DNA of 51,950 nucleotides, from contig CAZBUK010000020.1 of assembly GCA_964495085.1 (NCBI GenBank), positions 1 to 51,950 on the forward strand, read 5' to 3'. Made by a program: the position numbers and the translations under genes. Positions 39,700-48,966 of this stretch are shown here, in pieces. The stretch comes from CAZBUK01 sp964495085. Lineage in GTDB: Bacteria > Bacteroidota > Ignavibacteria > T3Sed10-11. The notes below the pieces were generated by a model. That model worked only from the letters and a program-made list of their open reading frames with translations. It did no database searches and was not told the DNA's origin. Position 1 is the stretch's first letter; each line of letters begins with the position of its first letter.

Positions 39700-42507
39700 C
39701 TATTCCTCGAAGAGCGGAATGCCGATGTTGAAATAGGTATGTGTGACTCCGGCCGGTACGACCCCATCGACGATGTCGCCTCTGCTCAAATACGCTCTGC
39801 CGAGACCGAATTCCAGAGGTCCGAAAATTCCGGTGTCGAAACCGATACCGATACCGAGCCCATGCCGGAGATCTCCGAGACGAATATCCTGTGCCGTTTG
39901 CCACGCGGCCCCGAGATCGTATCTTGCATGCAGATAAGTATCGACGAGGATCTTAAAAGGTAACCTGAGCCGGTATTCGAAGTTCGCCGTGAAGATCTGT
40001 CTGCCGCGGTATTCGTTCCGGCGCATTCCGTAAAACGAGTCCATGCCGCCCAACGTAAAGAATTCTGTTAACGGCATCGTATCATCGCCGAAACCGAACA
40101 CGAGTTTCGGACGGAAGGTATGCAATCGTCCGTAGGTAGAGTAGGTTTCATACCGGATGAAGAATTTCGTGTACGATACATCGCTTCCCACGAAGGATGA
40201 AGCGATTTCATAGAATGCAGATAAACCGATTCCATCCGAGGGGAATGGATAACGGTCGTACGTATCGAACGTAGCGCTGAACCTGTTGGCCACGATGAAT
40301 GTGCCGGCCGGGGATATCGCCGTGCCTTCCCTGTTCCTCAGACGTTGATTTTCCATCCTGACCTCAGCAGCAACATTTCCAAACCGTTCGAACTGTGCGC
40401 CTAAGGTGATTTTCCCCCCGGTTCCGAATTGACGGTATTCACCGATCAGTTCACGGCGCCATCTCGAGGCCGGTGAATCCGGGACGTCGCCATAGACCCT
40501 GAAATCCTGAAACGAATAATAACCATGCAAACCCAGCGACAGATACGTATTGAATATTCGGTGCGTGATCAGTTCGCCCCAAAGTATTCTGTTTCGCGTT
40601 CCTCCTCCGAATCCTATTCCGGCTTCGATTGCATTCCCGAAAAAATTCTCGTTTCTCACTTCAACGACCGGTTGAAAATGATACGTCTCATCGACCATCA
40701 GACTCAGCCGGAGGAGTTCGGAATAACGTTCATCGACAACGATCACCACATGCGGAAGGCCGTCGCGCCGAACGACATTCAGAAGCACCTGATTAAACAG
40801 TCCGGTACCGTTGATATTCCTGATCCCCTGCATCGCCCTGCTCACCGTAAAGACATCGCCTCCCGAGAGGGTAAATTCACGCCGGATGACATATATCTTA
40901 GTTTTCCGGTTCCCCTCTATGGAAACGCCGCCGATGATCCCTTCATCGATACGGATGTCGAGAATTCCGGTATCTTCGTTGAATACATTCGAGGTAATCC
41001 TTGCGAGCGAGTAGCCTTCCGCCCGGTACATGGAGAGGATAGACTCGAGCGCGGATCTGGTAAATCGATGGTTGAGCGAAGCGTTCTGCAAGGGAATAAA
41101 CCCGCTCAGCAGCGAATCGATCGGAATGAGATTATTTCCCGATATGGTTACTTCACGAAGTACCGGGTTAGGCGTCAAGTGTATGTTCACTGCGGTCAGA
41201 TCGTTCGCCCGATCGATGGTTGCATAGACATCCCGGTAATATCCGGAATCGTATATCCTGTTCAATACATCGATCAACTCGCTCTTCTGTAACGTATCCT
41301 GGCTGTTGAGCACTTCCTGGATATAAAAAAACTCCTCCGACGGTTCCACACCGGTGAATGTAAAATTCGGATTCGGGTAAGCCTCGTCATAATCCTCAAT
41401 GATTCGACGGTTATACCGGTCGATCAATGAATGGATTTCCGGGACGGCTTTTTCCGTGGTAATTCTCCCCTGTTCGACAAAATAACCTATATGATCGAAA
41501 TCGGTGCCGATGTACCGGTCGATCGGCGGAGTAATGACGACATCGGCGAGCTGCAGTTGATCGTGGTTCCAGCGTTGCTGCATGATGGTGATTATCTGGT
41601 CGGCAATCTCCCAGGGTGCGTTCATCGCTTCGGGCGGACGTAAACCGCTGGTGGTATTCACGGCGATCACGATGTCGCAGCCGTACTCTCTGGCAACGTC
41701 GACAGGGATATTAGCTACCAGCCCTCCGTCCACCAGCATCATCGAATCGTGCCGGACCGGAGCGAATACCAGCGGAATGGATACGCTCGAGCGGATCGCC
41801 TGTACGAGATCTCCTCTGTCGAACAGTATCCGCTTGCCTGAGATAAGGTCGGTCGATACGGCACGGAAGGGAACTCTCAGATCGTCGAAAGAATCGAGGG
41901 GATGATAAATGCTCTGAATCACCAGTTCGTTTATAAAACTCGAGAGACGTTGCGCCGGTGTTACGGAAGCCGGAATAACCGGCTCAATCCCGTCGAAACG
42001 GAGCGTAAAGATACCGCGCCGTTTGGATAATTTCTGACCGATGAATTGATCCCGACGGTCGGCATCGGTCCTCAGCGAGAGTATCGTCGACCAGTCGGTT
42101 GTATCGACCAATGCCATCATCGCATCCGTCGTATAGCCGCCGGCATAGAGACCGCCGATGAGGCTTCCCATGCTGGTGCCGACCAGAAAATCGATGGGAA
42201 TTCCATGCTGTTCGAGAACTTCAATCACTCCTACCTGGGCGATTCCACGCGCTCCGCCGCCGCTGAGTACCAATCCGATGAGCGGACGTTTTATCCTGCG
42301 ATACGGCATCGCGTCGAGCGGATGCTGCTCCATTCCACTCCAAACCGGCGTTACGATTTCCCTGCTCATGCGATCGGTTCCTCCGCGATCGTCTTGCGCA
42401 GAAGCAGGAAGCAGGCATCCCGCCATCAGGATAAAAGATATGATGAGAAATGCGCCCGGAGAACTTCTATTGATTTTTACCTGGTCAGTGTCTATTATGT
42501 ATGACAT
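39700..42507 (-). CDS. Patatin-like phospholipase with BamA-type outer-membrane domain
   Basis: A 935-residue exported protein with a signal peptide (residues 15-37 of the start at 42507, ending in LLPASAQ; an ATG at 42579 is possible but less likely). The patatin domain (about 75-280) has the oxyanion glycine turn LSGGGARGIAQ, nucleophile Ser112 in GTSMGSL, and the Asp of the VDGG motif. A POTRA-like part follows (about 400-600: GGVSIEGNRKTKIYVIRREFTLSGGDVF), then a barrel in the Omp85/surface-antigen family ending HTYFNIGIPLFEE. This is the type V-d (PlpD-like) architecture, in which a lipase passes through its own barrel. It diverges from the BatA gene; the 42508-42691 gap holds both promoters. 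Confidence 0.9.
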   Translation of the reverse strand: MSYIIDTDQVKINRSSPGAFLIISFILMAGCLLPASAQDDRGGTDRMSREIVTPVWSGMEQHPLDAMPYRRIKRPLIGLVLSGGGARGIAQVGVIEVLEQHGIPIDFLVGTSMGSLIGGLYAGGYTTDAMMALVDTTDWSTILSLRTDADRRDQFIGQKLSKRRGIFTLRFDGIEPVIPASVTPAQRLSSFINELVIQSIYHPLDSFDDLRVPFRAVSTDLISGKRILFDRGDLVQAIRSSVSIPLVFAPVRHDSMMLVDGGLVANIPVDVAREYGCDIVIAVNTTSGLRPPEAMNAPWEIADQIITIMQQRWNHDQLQLADVVITPPIDRYIGTDFDHIGYFVEQGRITTEKAVPEIHSLIDRYNRRIIEDYDEAYPNPNFTFTGVEPSEEFFYIQEVLNSQDTLQKSELIDVLNRIYDSGYYRDVYATIDRANDLTAVNIHLTPNPVLREVTISGNNLIPIDSLLSGFIPLQNASLNHRFTRSALESILSMYRAEGYSLARITSNVFNEDTGILDIRIDEGIIGGVSIEGNRKTKIYVIRREFTLSGGDVFTVSRAMQGIRNINGTGLFNQVLLNVVRRDGLPHVVIVVDERYSELLRLSLMVDETYHFQPVVEVRNENFFGNAIEAGIGFGGGTRNRILWGELITHRIFNTYLSLGLHGYYSFQDFRVYGDVPDSPASRWRRELIGEYRQFGTGGKITLGAQFERFGNVAAEVRMENQRLRNREGTAISPAGTFIVANRFSATFDTYDRYPFPSDGIGLSAFYEIASSFVGSDVSYTKFFIRYETYSTYGRLHTFRPKLVFGFGDDTMPLTEFFTLGGMDSFYGMRRNEYRGRQIFTANFEYRLRLPFKILVDTYLHARYDLGAAWQTAQDIRLGDLRHGLGIGIGFDTGIFGPLEFGLGRAYLSRGDIVDGVVPAGVTHTYFNIGIPLFEE

Positions 42508-42691
42508 ATGTTCGATACAATCCGTGTTCGGGTCCGAGTATCGGAGTAACCGCATCGGCGAAACACGGTGGTTCTCCATTCGATAATTTTACGATTTACC
42601 GTACATAGTTTGGATAGCCAATAATATATAAAAAAAACCGGAAAAAAGACGTAATCGGAAGGGAATCTGAAGGAAGGGAACCCGGCGGTCA

Positions 42692-44842
42692 ATGACTTTT
42701 TTAAATCCACTTTTTCTGTTCGGTTTGTTTGCAGCAGCAATACCCATCGTTATTCATCTCCTCAATCTCAGGAAAATCCGTACAATTGAATTCAGTACAC
42801 TTGCCTTTCTCAAAGAACTCGAACGAACTCAGATCCGCCGCATCAAGCTTCGCCAGCTCATCCTGCTGATACTCAGGACTCTGTTGATCATTTTCATTGT
42901 CCTCGCGTTCGCACGTCCCGCTCTCAGAGGTACGGGCGGACTCATTGGAATCGATGCCCGGTCCACTGCTGCGATCATTTTCGACAATTCCGCGAGCATG
43001 CAGATCTATGATGAGCATGGCTCCCTCTACCGGCAGGCGATGAGCCGGAGTTTGGATATTCTCGATCTCGCGCGCGACGGTGACCATCTCATCCTGATTC
43101 GGCAATCAGATCTTCCGGAAGCGACGACTAATCTCCCCTCCGCAGACCGGGACCGGTTCGGCGAGCTCATCCGGTTGTCCAGTCCCGCGGCGGCACATCG
43201 CTCCTTTCATGACGCCTTGCAGACCGCCCGCCGGCTTCTCGAATACACGCCTCATCTCAACAAAGAGCTCTATATCATCAGCGATATGCAGGCATCCCAC
43301 TGGCGGGAGGACAACAAGGTGGAAACTCCGGCATTCGATGCGGCAACCAGGACCTACATCATACCGCTCGGACCCGAACGCGTCGAAAATATCTCGATCC
43401 GTAGCGTCCGTTTCAGATCCACTCTATTCGAATCCGGCAAACCGGCATCTCTCGAAGTAGGAATAGAGAATCACGGTTTCATCGATTCCCGCAATCATCC
43501 GGTTTCCGTTTACCTGAACGGTGTCCGTGTGGCGCAGCATAATCTCGATATCCCCGCGGGCAGTTCCATTCACACCGAATTTCCGATCACACCCGACCGT
43601 ACCGGTCTGCTCGAGGGATATGTGGAACTCGAGGAGGACGCATTCGAAGCGGATAATCGTTACTATTTCACGTTTTCGGTTCCTGACCGTCTTGCGGTCC
43701 TTTTTGTAAGTCCGACGCGCGAGGAAATCCGGTTCATCGAAGCCGCCTTCTCCGCGCGTGGCGACGATTCCGGACTGTCCGCAATGCGTATCGATCACTC
43801 GACGCCCGAATCATTTCCCGCGATTGATATTTCGAGCTACGATGTCATCGTTAGCTGCAACGTCCCCGTATGGAGCGATGCACAGGCTGAACGTCTTGCA
43901 CGGTATACCGCGGAAGGAGGCGGATTGATTCTTTTTCCGGGAGAATCCATAGATATCGGAAACTACAACAGTACTCTTTTCGATCGTCTCAAACTGCCGG
44001 CGATCACCGGCATGCAATCGTTCGAGGCCGGAGCCACGCTCAGGTTCGGCAGGATCGATTACGATCATCCCGTCTTTTCAGGTATCTTCGACGATCAGCT
44101 TTACCGGACCCCGGATCGGGAACGTATAGAATCTCCGCAGATCGGCAGACACATCTCTTTCGGCGGACACTCGGCACTTGATGCCCCCGTCATATCCACA
44201 TCGGACGGAAATGTCTTTATGCTTGCCGGGCGGCGGGGCAGCGGCGGCGTGATTCTTTTCAGCGTCAAACCCGCACTGGATTGGTCGGATTTTCCGCTCA
44301 GGGGAATTTTCGTCCCCCTGATCAACAGGTCGGGATTGTTCGTATCGGCGGATGAACGGCTCAACGAGTCGTATATTGCAGGCGAGTCATTCAATATAAC
44401 CGTACCGCCTCTTCGCACGGCGGGCGATGTTTCGTTCTCGCTCATCCATCCCGACGGAACCGAAGAGAGAATCCAACCGATTCTACCCGCATCGGGGGCA
44501 TCGTATCAATTTTCGATATCGACGGCAGCTGTAACGGGAATATACACCATAACCGCCGACGGGGAAGCGGTCAAGAACTTATCTGTCAATCCGCATCCGG
44601 GAGAATCGGACGGCACGAAGATCCCGGAACGGGAGCTCGTTTCGATACTGGAAAGCTATGGACTTCAACAAAACCGGTTCATGCAGGCGGATGAAGCAAC
44701 GGCATCGGTCGTTCATGAATCCCGATACGGAACGGAATTGTGGAAGACGTTTCTCATCCTGGCGCTCATCGCCGCGGCTGCAGAAACGATGCTCTCTCGC
44801 GAAACTGCGCGGAAAAAAGAAACTGCCCCTAAACTTTCATAG
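42692..44842 (+). CDS. BatA-type membrane protein with VWA domain
   Basis: A 716-residue inner-membrane protein. The N-terminal BatA segment FLNPLFLFGLFAAAIPIVIHLLNLRKIRTIEFS and a second span (LRQLILLILRTLLIIFIVLAFARPAL) are the double-membrane-anchor domain of the BatA family. A von Willebrand factor A-like domain follows (about 95-225) with IIFDNSASMQIYD, a modified MIDAS (D-x-S-x-S), and a beta-sandwich region (about 255-310) and glutamine amidotransferase-like segment GGGLILFPGESIDI. A final span (FLILALIAAAAETML) closes it. In Bacteroidota such genes often neighbour MoxR and DUF58 genes; none is here. It precedes hflX by 59 bases. Confidence 0.85.
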   Translation: MTFLNPLFLFGLFAAAIPIVIHLLNLRKIRTIEFSTLAFLKELERTQIRRIKLRQLILLILRTLLIIFIVLAFARPALRGTGGLIGIDARSTAAIIFDNSASMQIYDEHGSLYRQAMSRSLDILDLARDGDHLILIRQSDLPEATTNLPSADRDRFGELIRLSSPAAAHRSFHDALQTARRLLEYTPHLNKELYIISDMQASHWREDNKVETPAFDAATRTYIIPLGPERVENISIRSVRFRSTLFESGKPASLEVGIENHGFIDSRNHPVSVYLNGVRVAQHNLDIPAGSSIHTEFPITPDRTGLLEGYVELEEDAFEADNRYYFTFSVPDRLAVLFVSPTREEIRFIEAAFSARGDDSGLSAMRIDHSTPESFPAIDISSYDVIVSCNVPVWSDAQAERLARYTAEGGGLILFPGESIDIGNYNSTLFDRLKLPAITGMQSFEAGATLRFGRIDYDHPVFSGIFDDQLYRTPDRERIESPQIGRHISFGGHSALDAPVISTSDGNVFMLAGRRGSGGVILFSVKPALDWSDFPLRGIFVPLINRSGLFVSADERLNESYIAGESFNITVPPLRTAGDVSFSLIHPDGTEERIQPILPASGASYQFSISTAAVTGIYTITADGEAVKNLSVNPHPGESDGTKIPERELVSILESYGLQQNRFMQADEATASVVHESRYGTELWKTFLILALIAAAAETMLSRETARKKETAPKLS

Positions 44843-44901
44843 CTCCCGAAATGTTATAGAACAGAGGCGTTCGCCGCTCCTTCAACGATTTAAGAGGATA
44901 T

Positions 44902-46173
44902 GTGATAGAAATAGAAAGAAATAAAGTAGAAACCGCACTCCTGGTCGGTATAACATCAGCTCACGTCGGCCGGGCGGAAACCGAAGAACATCTCGAGGAA
45001 CTGACACGTCTGACGGACACCGCCGGCGCGGTCGTGCTCGATCGGATAGTACAGCATAGGAACGAGATAGATCCCGCTCTTTTCATCGGCCGCGGTAAAG
45101 TCGAGGAGATCGGTGTCCGTGTAGCAGCCGAAAAAATCGATCTTGTTATATTCGACGACGATCTTTCCCCGGTACAGACAAGAAATCTCTCGAAGCTCAT
45201 CGGTTGTAAGATTATCGATCGAAGCGGCCTCATACTTCAGATATTCGCTCAACGCGCCCGATCGCGCGAATCCAGGACACAGGTCGAGCTTGCCCAGCTG
45301 CAGTACCTGCTTCCCCGCCTTACCAGACAGTGGACGCACTTATCGAAACAGTACGGAGGCATCGGCACCAAAGGACCCGGCGAAACGCAGATCGAAACCG
45401 ACCGGAGAATGATTCGCACGCGCATCAGCCACCTGAAAAAGATCCTCGGGCGGATCGCGCAGCAGCGGGATACCCAGCGTCAGGGCCGGAGCGAGTTCGT
45501 GCGGGTAGCGATCGTCGGTTATACGAATGCAGGTAAATCGACGTTGATGAACCTTCTCTCCCGGTCGGACATTCTCGTGGAGGATCGACTGTTCGCGACG
45601 CTCGACGCCACCGTACGCGGCGTCTCGCTCACTCCGGCGCATAAGATTCTTCTCTCGGATACGGTCGGATTCATCAGGAAGCTGCCGCCTCACCTCATCG
45701 CATCGTTTAAAAGCACGCTCGAAGAAGTCGCTGAATCCGACATACTCCTGCACGTGGTAGATGGCTCGAGTCCGTTGCTCGAAGAGCACATCGCGGTCGT
45801 GAACGAAACATTGGAGTCGCTCAAGTCCCTACACAAACCGACTATCATGGTTTTCAATAAATTAGACAAGGTAGAGAATCGGGACTATATCTTACAGAGG
45901 ATGAAGGAATCCGGGCCGGCGTGTGCGATTTCCGCTGCCCGGGGAATCAATATCGAAGGTCTTGTATCACAGATCATCGGAATGATGGAGGAACAGTACA
46001 TCGAGAAGACACTCATCCTCTCCCACCAGAAACATCAGCTCATATCGCAGCTCCATGAGTTCGCCGAGATTCTGGAGAAGCGGTATGAGAACGATCATAT
46101 CCGGATTAGATTCAGGATAAACCAGAAGGACGAGGCGAATCTGAACAAGTTGATCGCCCATACCTCGACTTAG
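44902..46173 (+). CDS. hflX: GTPase HflX
   Basis: A 423-residue ribosome-splitting GTPase of the Obg-HflX group that binds the 50S subunit, especially under heat stress. The N-terminal domain (VGRAETEEHLEELTRLTDTAGA, then the glycine loop around GGIGTKGPGETQIETDRR) precedes the G domain: G1 VGYTNAGKSTLMN (about 200-212), G3 SDTVGFIRKLP, G4 NKLDK, and G5 SAARG. The start is GTG at 44902, preceded by AAGAGG. Its stop is one base from the stop of the convergent regulator gene. Confidence 0.95.
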   Translation: MIEIERNKVETALLVGITSAHVGRAETEEHLEELTRLTDTAGAVVLDRIVQHRNEIDPALFIGRGKVEEIGVRVAAEKIDLVIFDDDLSPVQTRNLSKLIGCKIIDRSGLILQIFAQRARSRESRTQVELAQLQYLLPRLTRQWTHLSKQYGGIGTKGPGETQIETDRRMIRTRISHLKKILGRIAQQRDTQRQGRSEFVRVAIVGYTNAGKSTLMNLLSRSDILVEDRLFATLDATVRGVSLTPAHKILLSDTVGFIRKLPPHLIASFKSTLEEVAESDILLHVVDGSSPLLEEHIAVVNETLESLKSLHKPTIMVFNKLDKVENRDYILQRMKESGPACAISAARGINIEGLVSQIIGMMEEQYIEKTLILSHQKHQLISQLHEFAEILEKRYENDHIRIRFRINQKDEANLNKLIAHTST

Positions 46174-46174
46174 G

Positions 46175-47548
46175 TCAGGAGGGCTCTTTTATCTGGAATT
46201 GCTGTATCTTGGTGTACAGAGTTTTAAGACTCACGCCGAGCACCTTCGCCGCCTGGGTTTTATTCCAGTTCAGTGTATTCAACACTCCCATATAATGCTC
46301 CCGCTCTATCTCCTTCATCGGGATCAACTTGCCCAGCTTCTCGTCGCGGCTTCCGTCCGATCCCGGCAGATTCAGTGACCGAACGGGCAGGGCGAGGTCA
46401 CGCACTTCGATGACATCCCCAGGTGAGAGAATCGCGGCACGCTCGATGACATTCTCGAGTTCCCTGACGTTGCCGGGCCAATCGTACTTCATCAGCATAT
46501 CGATCGCTTCGGCGGAGAGCGACTTTTCCACGCGGGTTTTCATTTTCTTCTGGATGAACCATTGTGCGAGCTTGGGGATATCCTCACGTCTCTCTTTCAA
46601 TTGGGGAAGTTCGATCGTGATGACGTTGAGCCGGTAGAGCAGATCCTCTCTGAATTTTCCACCCGCTACCTCAAGCTCGAGATGCTTGTTCGTGGCGGAG
46701 ATGATGCGGACGTCGGAGAGGAGGACGTTATTGCCGCCGACCCGCCGATATTCGCCTTCCTGAATGAACCGTAGGATTTTCGGCTGAATAGTGAGGCTGA
46801 TGTCGCCGACCTCATCGAGGAACAGGGTTCCGCCGTTGGAAATTTCTACAAGCCCCTGCTTCTGCCTGATCGCGTCGGTGAACGCCCCCTTTTCATGACC
46901 GAACAGCTCGCTTTCGATCAGCGTGTCGGGTATCGATGCACAGTTTAAAGCTACAAAAGGTTTATCGGCGCGGAGGCTGTTCTGGTAAATATATCGTGCA
47001 ACCAACTCTTTTCCGGTTCCGCTCGCTCCGTATATAAGCACGCTCGATTCGGTGGGAGCGATCTTCGATGCGAGCCGCAGCACCTTCCGGAACGGCTCCG
47101 ATTCTCCGATGATATCCGACGAGCCGGCGATCCGCTGCAACTCACTCTTCATCACCTCGTTCTCCATAACGAGGTTCCGTCGTTCGATTGCCCGCTTCAT
47201 AGCCTTGAGGAGCTCTTCGCCGGAATATGGTTTTGTTATGTAGTCGTAGGCTCCGTATCGCATCGCCTCGACCGCAAGCTTCACATCGACCATACCGGTC
47301 AGCATGATCGGCTGGGTAAACGAACAGTTCTGTTGAATGTACTGCAATACTTCGAGGCCGTCGATTTTCGGCATCTTTATGTCGAGCAATGCGACGTCGA
47401 ACAGCTCGGTCTGAAGCCGGTTTATTGCCTCTACACCATTCGCAACAGCCATAACGGTGTAGCCCTCAAGCATTAACAGATCTTTCAACGATTCGCGCAG
47501 ACCGGTTTCATCGTCCGCAATCAGAATGTGACCCAATTGACTTTTCAT
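46175..47548 (-). CDS. Sigma-54-dependent NtrC-family response regulator
   Basis: A 457-residue transcription activator. The receiver domain (about 5-115) has the phosphoacceptor Asp in VALLDIKMPKIDG and the conserved Lys in YDYITKPYSG. The AAA+ domain (about 140-375) carries Walker A IYGASGTGKELVARYIY, the sigma-54 loop GAFTDA, Walker B GGTLFLDEVGDIS, and the arginine fingers in RRVGGNN-type and SATNK regions. A Fis-type helix-turn-helix ends the protein (NWNKTQAAKVLGVSLKTLYTKIQQF). It should drive sigma-54 promoters when phosphorylated. I start at 47548 (MKSQLGHILIADD); an ATG at 47581 adds 11 residues. No kinase gene is adjacent. Confidence 0.93.
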   Translation of the reverse strand: MKSQLGHILIADDETGLRESLKDLLMLEGYTVMAVANGVEAINRLQTELFDVALLDIKMPKIDGLEVLQYIQQNCSFTQPIMLTGMVDVKLAVEAMRYGAYDYITKPYSGEELLKAMKRAIERRNLVMENEVMKSELQRIAGSSDIIGESEPFRKVLRLASKIAPTESSVLIYGASGTGKELVARYIYQNSLRADKPFVALNCASIPDTLIESELFGHEKGAFTDAIRQKQGLVEISNGGTLFLDEVGDISLTIQPKILRFIQEGEYRRVGGNNVLLSDVRIISATNKHLELEVAGGKFREDLLYRLNVITIELPQLKERREDIPKLAQWFIQKKMKTRVEKSLSAEAIDMLMKYDWPGNVRELENVIERAAILSPGDVIEVRDLALPVRSLNLPGSDGSRDEKLGKLIPMKEIEREHYMGVLNTLNWNKTQAAKVLGVSLKTLYTKIQQFQIKEPS

Positions 47549-48052
47549 CTTTTCTTTCGAGCCGATAGGCATACGTTTCATCGAAATGTTCTAATTGTGC
47601 TCCGCCGGGTGTGCGCTTAAATCGAGCATTACCCGTTTAACGTATTGTTTTATTTACTGAAGTAATTCCGTTGCGGCTAAGGGATGAAGAAACACTTTTA
47701 ACGAGAATACGACATTTTCAGATTTCCCCCGGGTGGAATCCCGGCCCCTTTACCGATCCGCAATCATATGCGAATCGGTAAAAAACATTTCTTTGTAAAA
47801 TATACAATATTTCTTACTTACTCAATAGAAATATTAAAAAAGTAAGCAAATTTGAGAAATACCGAAAAATGCACTACTTTCAATTTATCGGCGAAATACG
47901 GACAAAATCGGGTGAACGCTCCAAACTTTTTTCAAAGCAGCCGGTTTCAGGGGAATGCTGCATTGACCGGACAGCGACTAAGGGAGGGCGAGCTTTCCGG
48001 AGATACTGTTACCGCCTTGTAGCTCATGATTTCTCGTATCGCGTGAGTACCG
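47549..48052. other. Divergent intergenic region with a strong hairpin
   Basis: About 500 bases between the NtrC-type regulator and the glycerophosphodiesterase gene. TTTACCGAT (47749-47757) and ATCGGTAAA (47774-47782) pair perfectly, with a CGCA/TGCG inner stem (47759-47762 and 47769-47772) around ATCATA; a smaller CCGGG/CCCGG stem lies just left at about 47729-47743. To the right is an AT-rich stretch of TTAC/GTAA repeats. A 90-codon frame (47869-48141) overlaps the start of the next gene and has no family resemblance; I do not count it. Confidence 0.5.
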
Positions 48053-48898
48053 ATGAAGATAAAACCTGCAAACGTTGTTGTATTCTTTGGTATGTTGTCG
48101 TTTACGACCTTACCCTCCTCGCCGGAGGATTCCGAAGATAATAATCCGTGGGTTAGGATCATAGCTCATCGCGGAGATCCGATAGCAGCTCCGGAGAATA
48201 CGCTGCCGGCGATCGAAGCCGCTCTGACGGTCGGCGTGGAGATGATCGAGATCGATGTCCATCAGACCCGCGATCTCCACATCGTACTGATACACGATGA
48301 AAAAGTCGATAAAACCACGAACGGTTCCGGCAGGGTGCGGGACATGACGCTGGATGAGATAAAACGTCTCGATGCGGGGGGATGGTTCGACGAATCGTTT
48401 GCGAACACGCCCGTTCCGACGCTCGAAGAAGTTTTTCGAATCATGGACAATACGACGCAGCTGCTTATCGAAATAAAAAAGGGGTCCCCCTACTATCCCG
48501 ATATCGAAGCACGTGTCCTCGATCTGATCTATGCGTTTAATTTCCAGGATCGAGTTCAGGTTAAGTCCTTTGAGACGGGAGTCGTCGAATATTTCAGAAA
48601 GCATGCCCCGGATATTCCCGCCGGAAAATCGATCGCATACCGCATACCGATTCTCGGGATAATCGTCGATCGCGGCATCCGGTTCGGCTCGGTCTATAAT
48701 TACGACGCGGCTTTCCTGCACGCTCACAGGTATACGGCAACTGAGGGTTTCATACGCAGGGCGAAAAGGAAGGGATTCGACGTATATGTCTGGGATGTCC
48801 AAACCGAAAAACATATGCGCAAGTTCATCTCGTACGGTGTTGATGCGATCGAGACGGACTATCCCGGGACGCTGCGGCGTATTCTTGAGGAACAGTAA
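48053..48898 (+). CDS. Exported glycerophosphodiester phosphodiesterase
   Basis: A 281-residue GDPD-family enzyme hydrolysing glycerophosphodiesters to glycerol 3-phosphate and an alcohol. The active-site signature is IIAHRGDPIAAPENTLPAIEAAL (about 36-58), with Glu and Asp metal ligands in MIEIDVHQTRD and the catalytic His in LIHDEKVDKTTNG. A TIM-barrel C-terminus ends with VDAIETDYPGTLRRIL. The N-terminus (VVVFFGMLSFTTLPSSPED) is a signal peptide, so it works in the periplasm on exogenous phospholipid head groups. It is followed by hutU after 68 bases on the same strand. Confidence 0.92.
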   Translation: MKIKPANVVVFFGMLSFTTLPSSPEDSEDNNPWVRIIAHRGDPIAAPENTLPAIEAALTVGVEMIEIDVHQTRDLHIVLIHDEKVDKTTNGSGRVRDMTLDEIKRLDAGGWFDESFANTPVPTLEEVFRIMDNTTQLLIEIKKGSPYYPDIEARVLDLIYAFNFQDRVQVKSFETGVVEYFRKHAPDIPAGKSIAYRIPILGIIVDRGIRFGSVYNYDAAFLHAHRYTATEGFIRRAKRKGFDVYVWDVQTEKHMRKFISYGVDAIETDYPGTLRRILEEQ

Positions 48899-48966
48899 TT
48901 CTTTTCGTATACTGTACGGGACTGCGCTTCCCCCACGACACCATTACACTTCAACAGATACCTCCA

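Noticed and set aside
47869..48141. A 90-codon plus-strand frame before the glycerophosphodiesterase gene
   Set aside because: Overlaps the real start by about 90 bases and has no recognisable domain.
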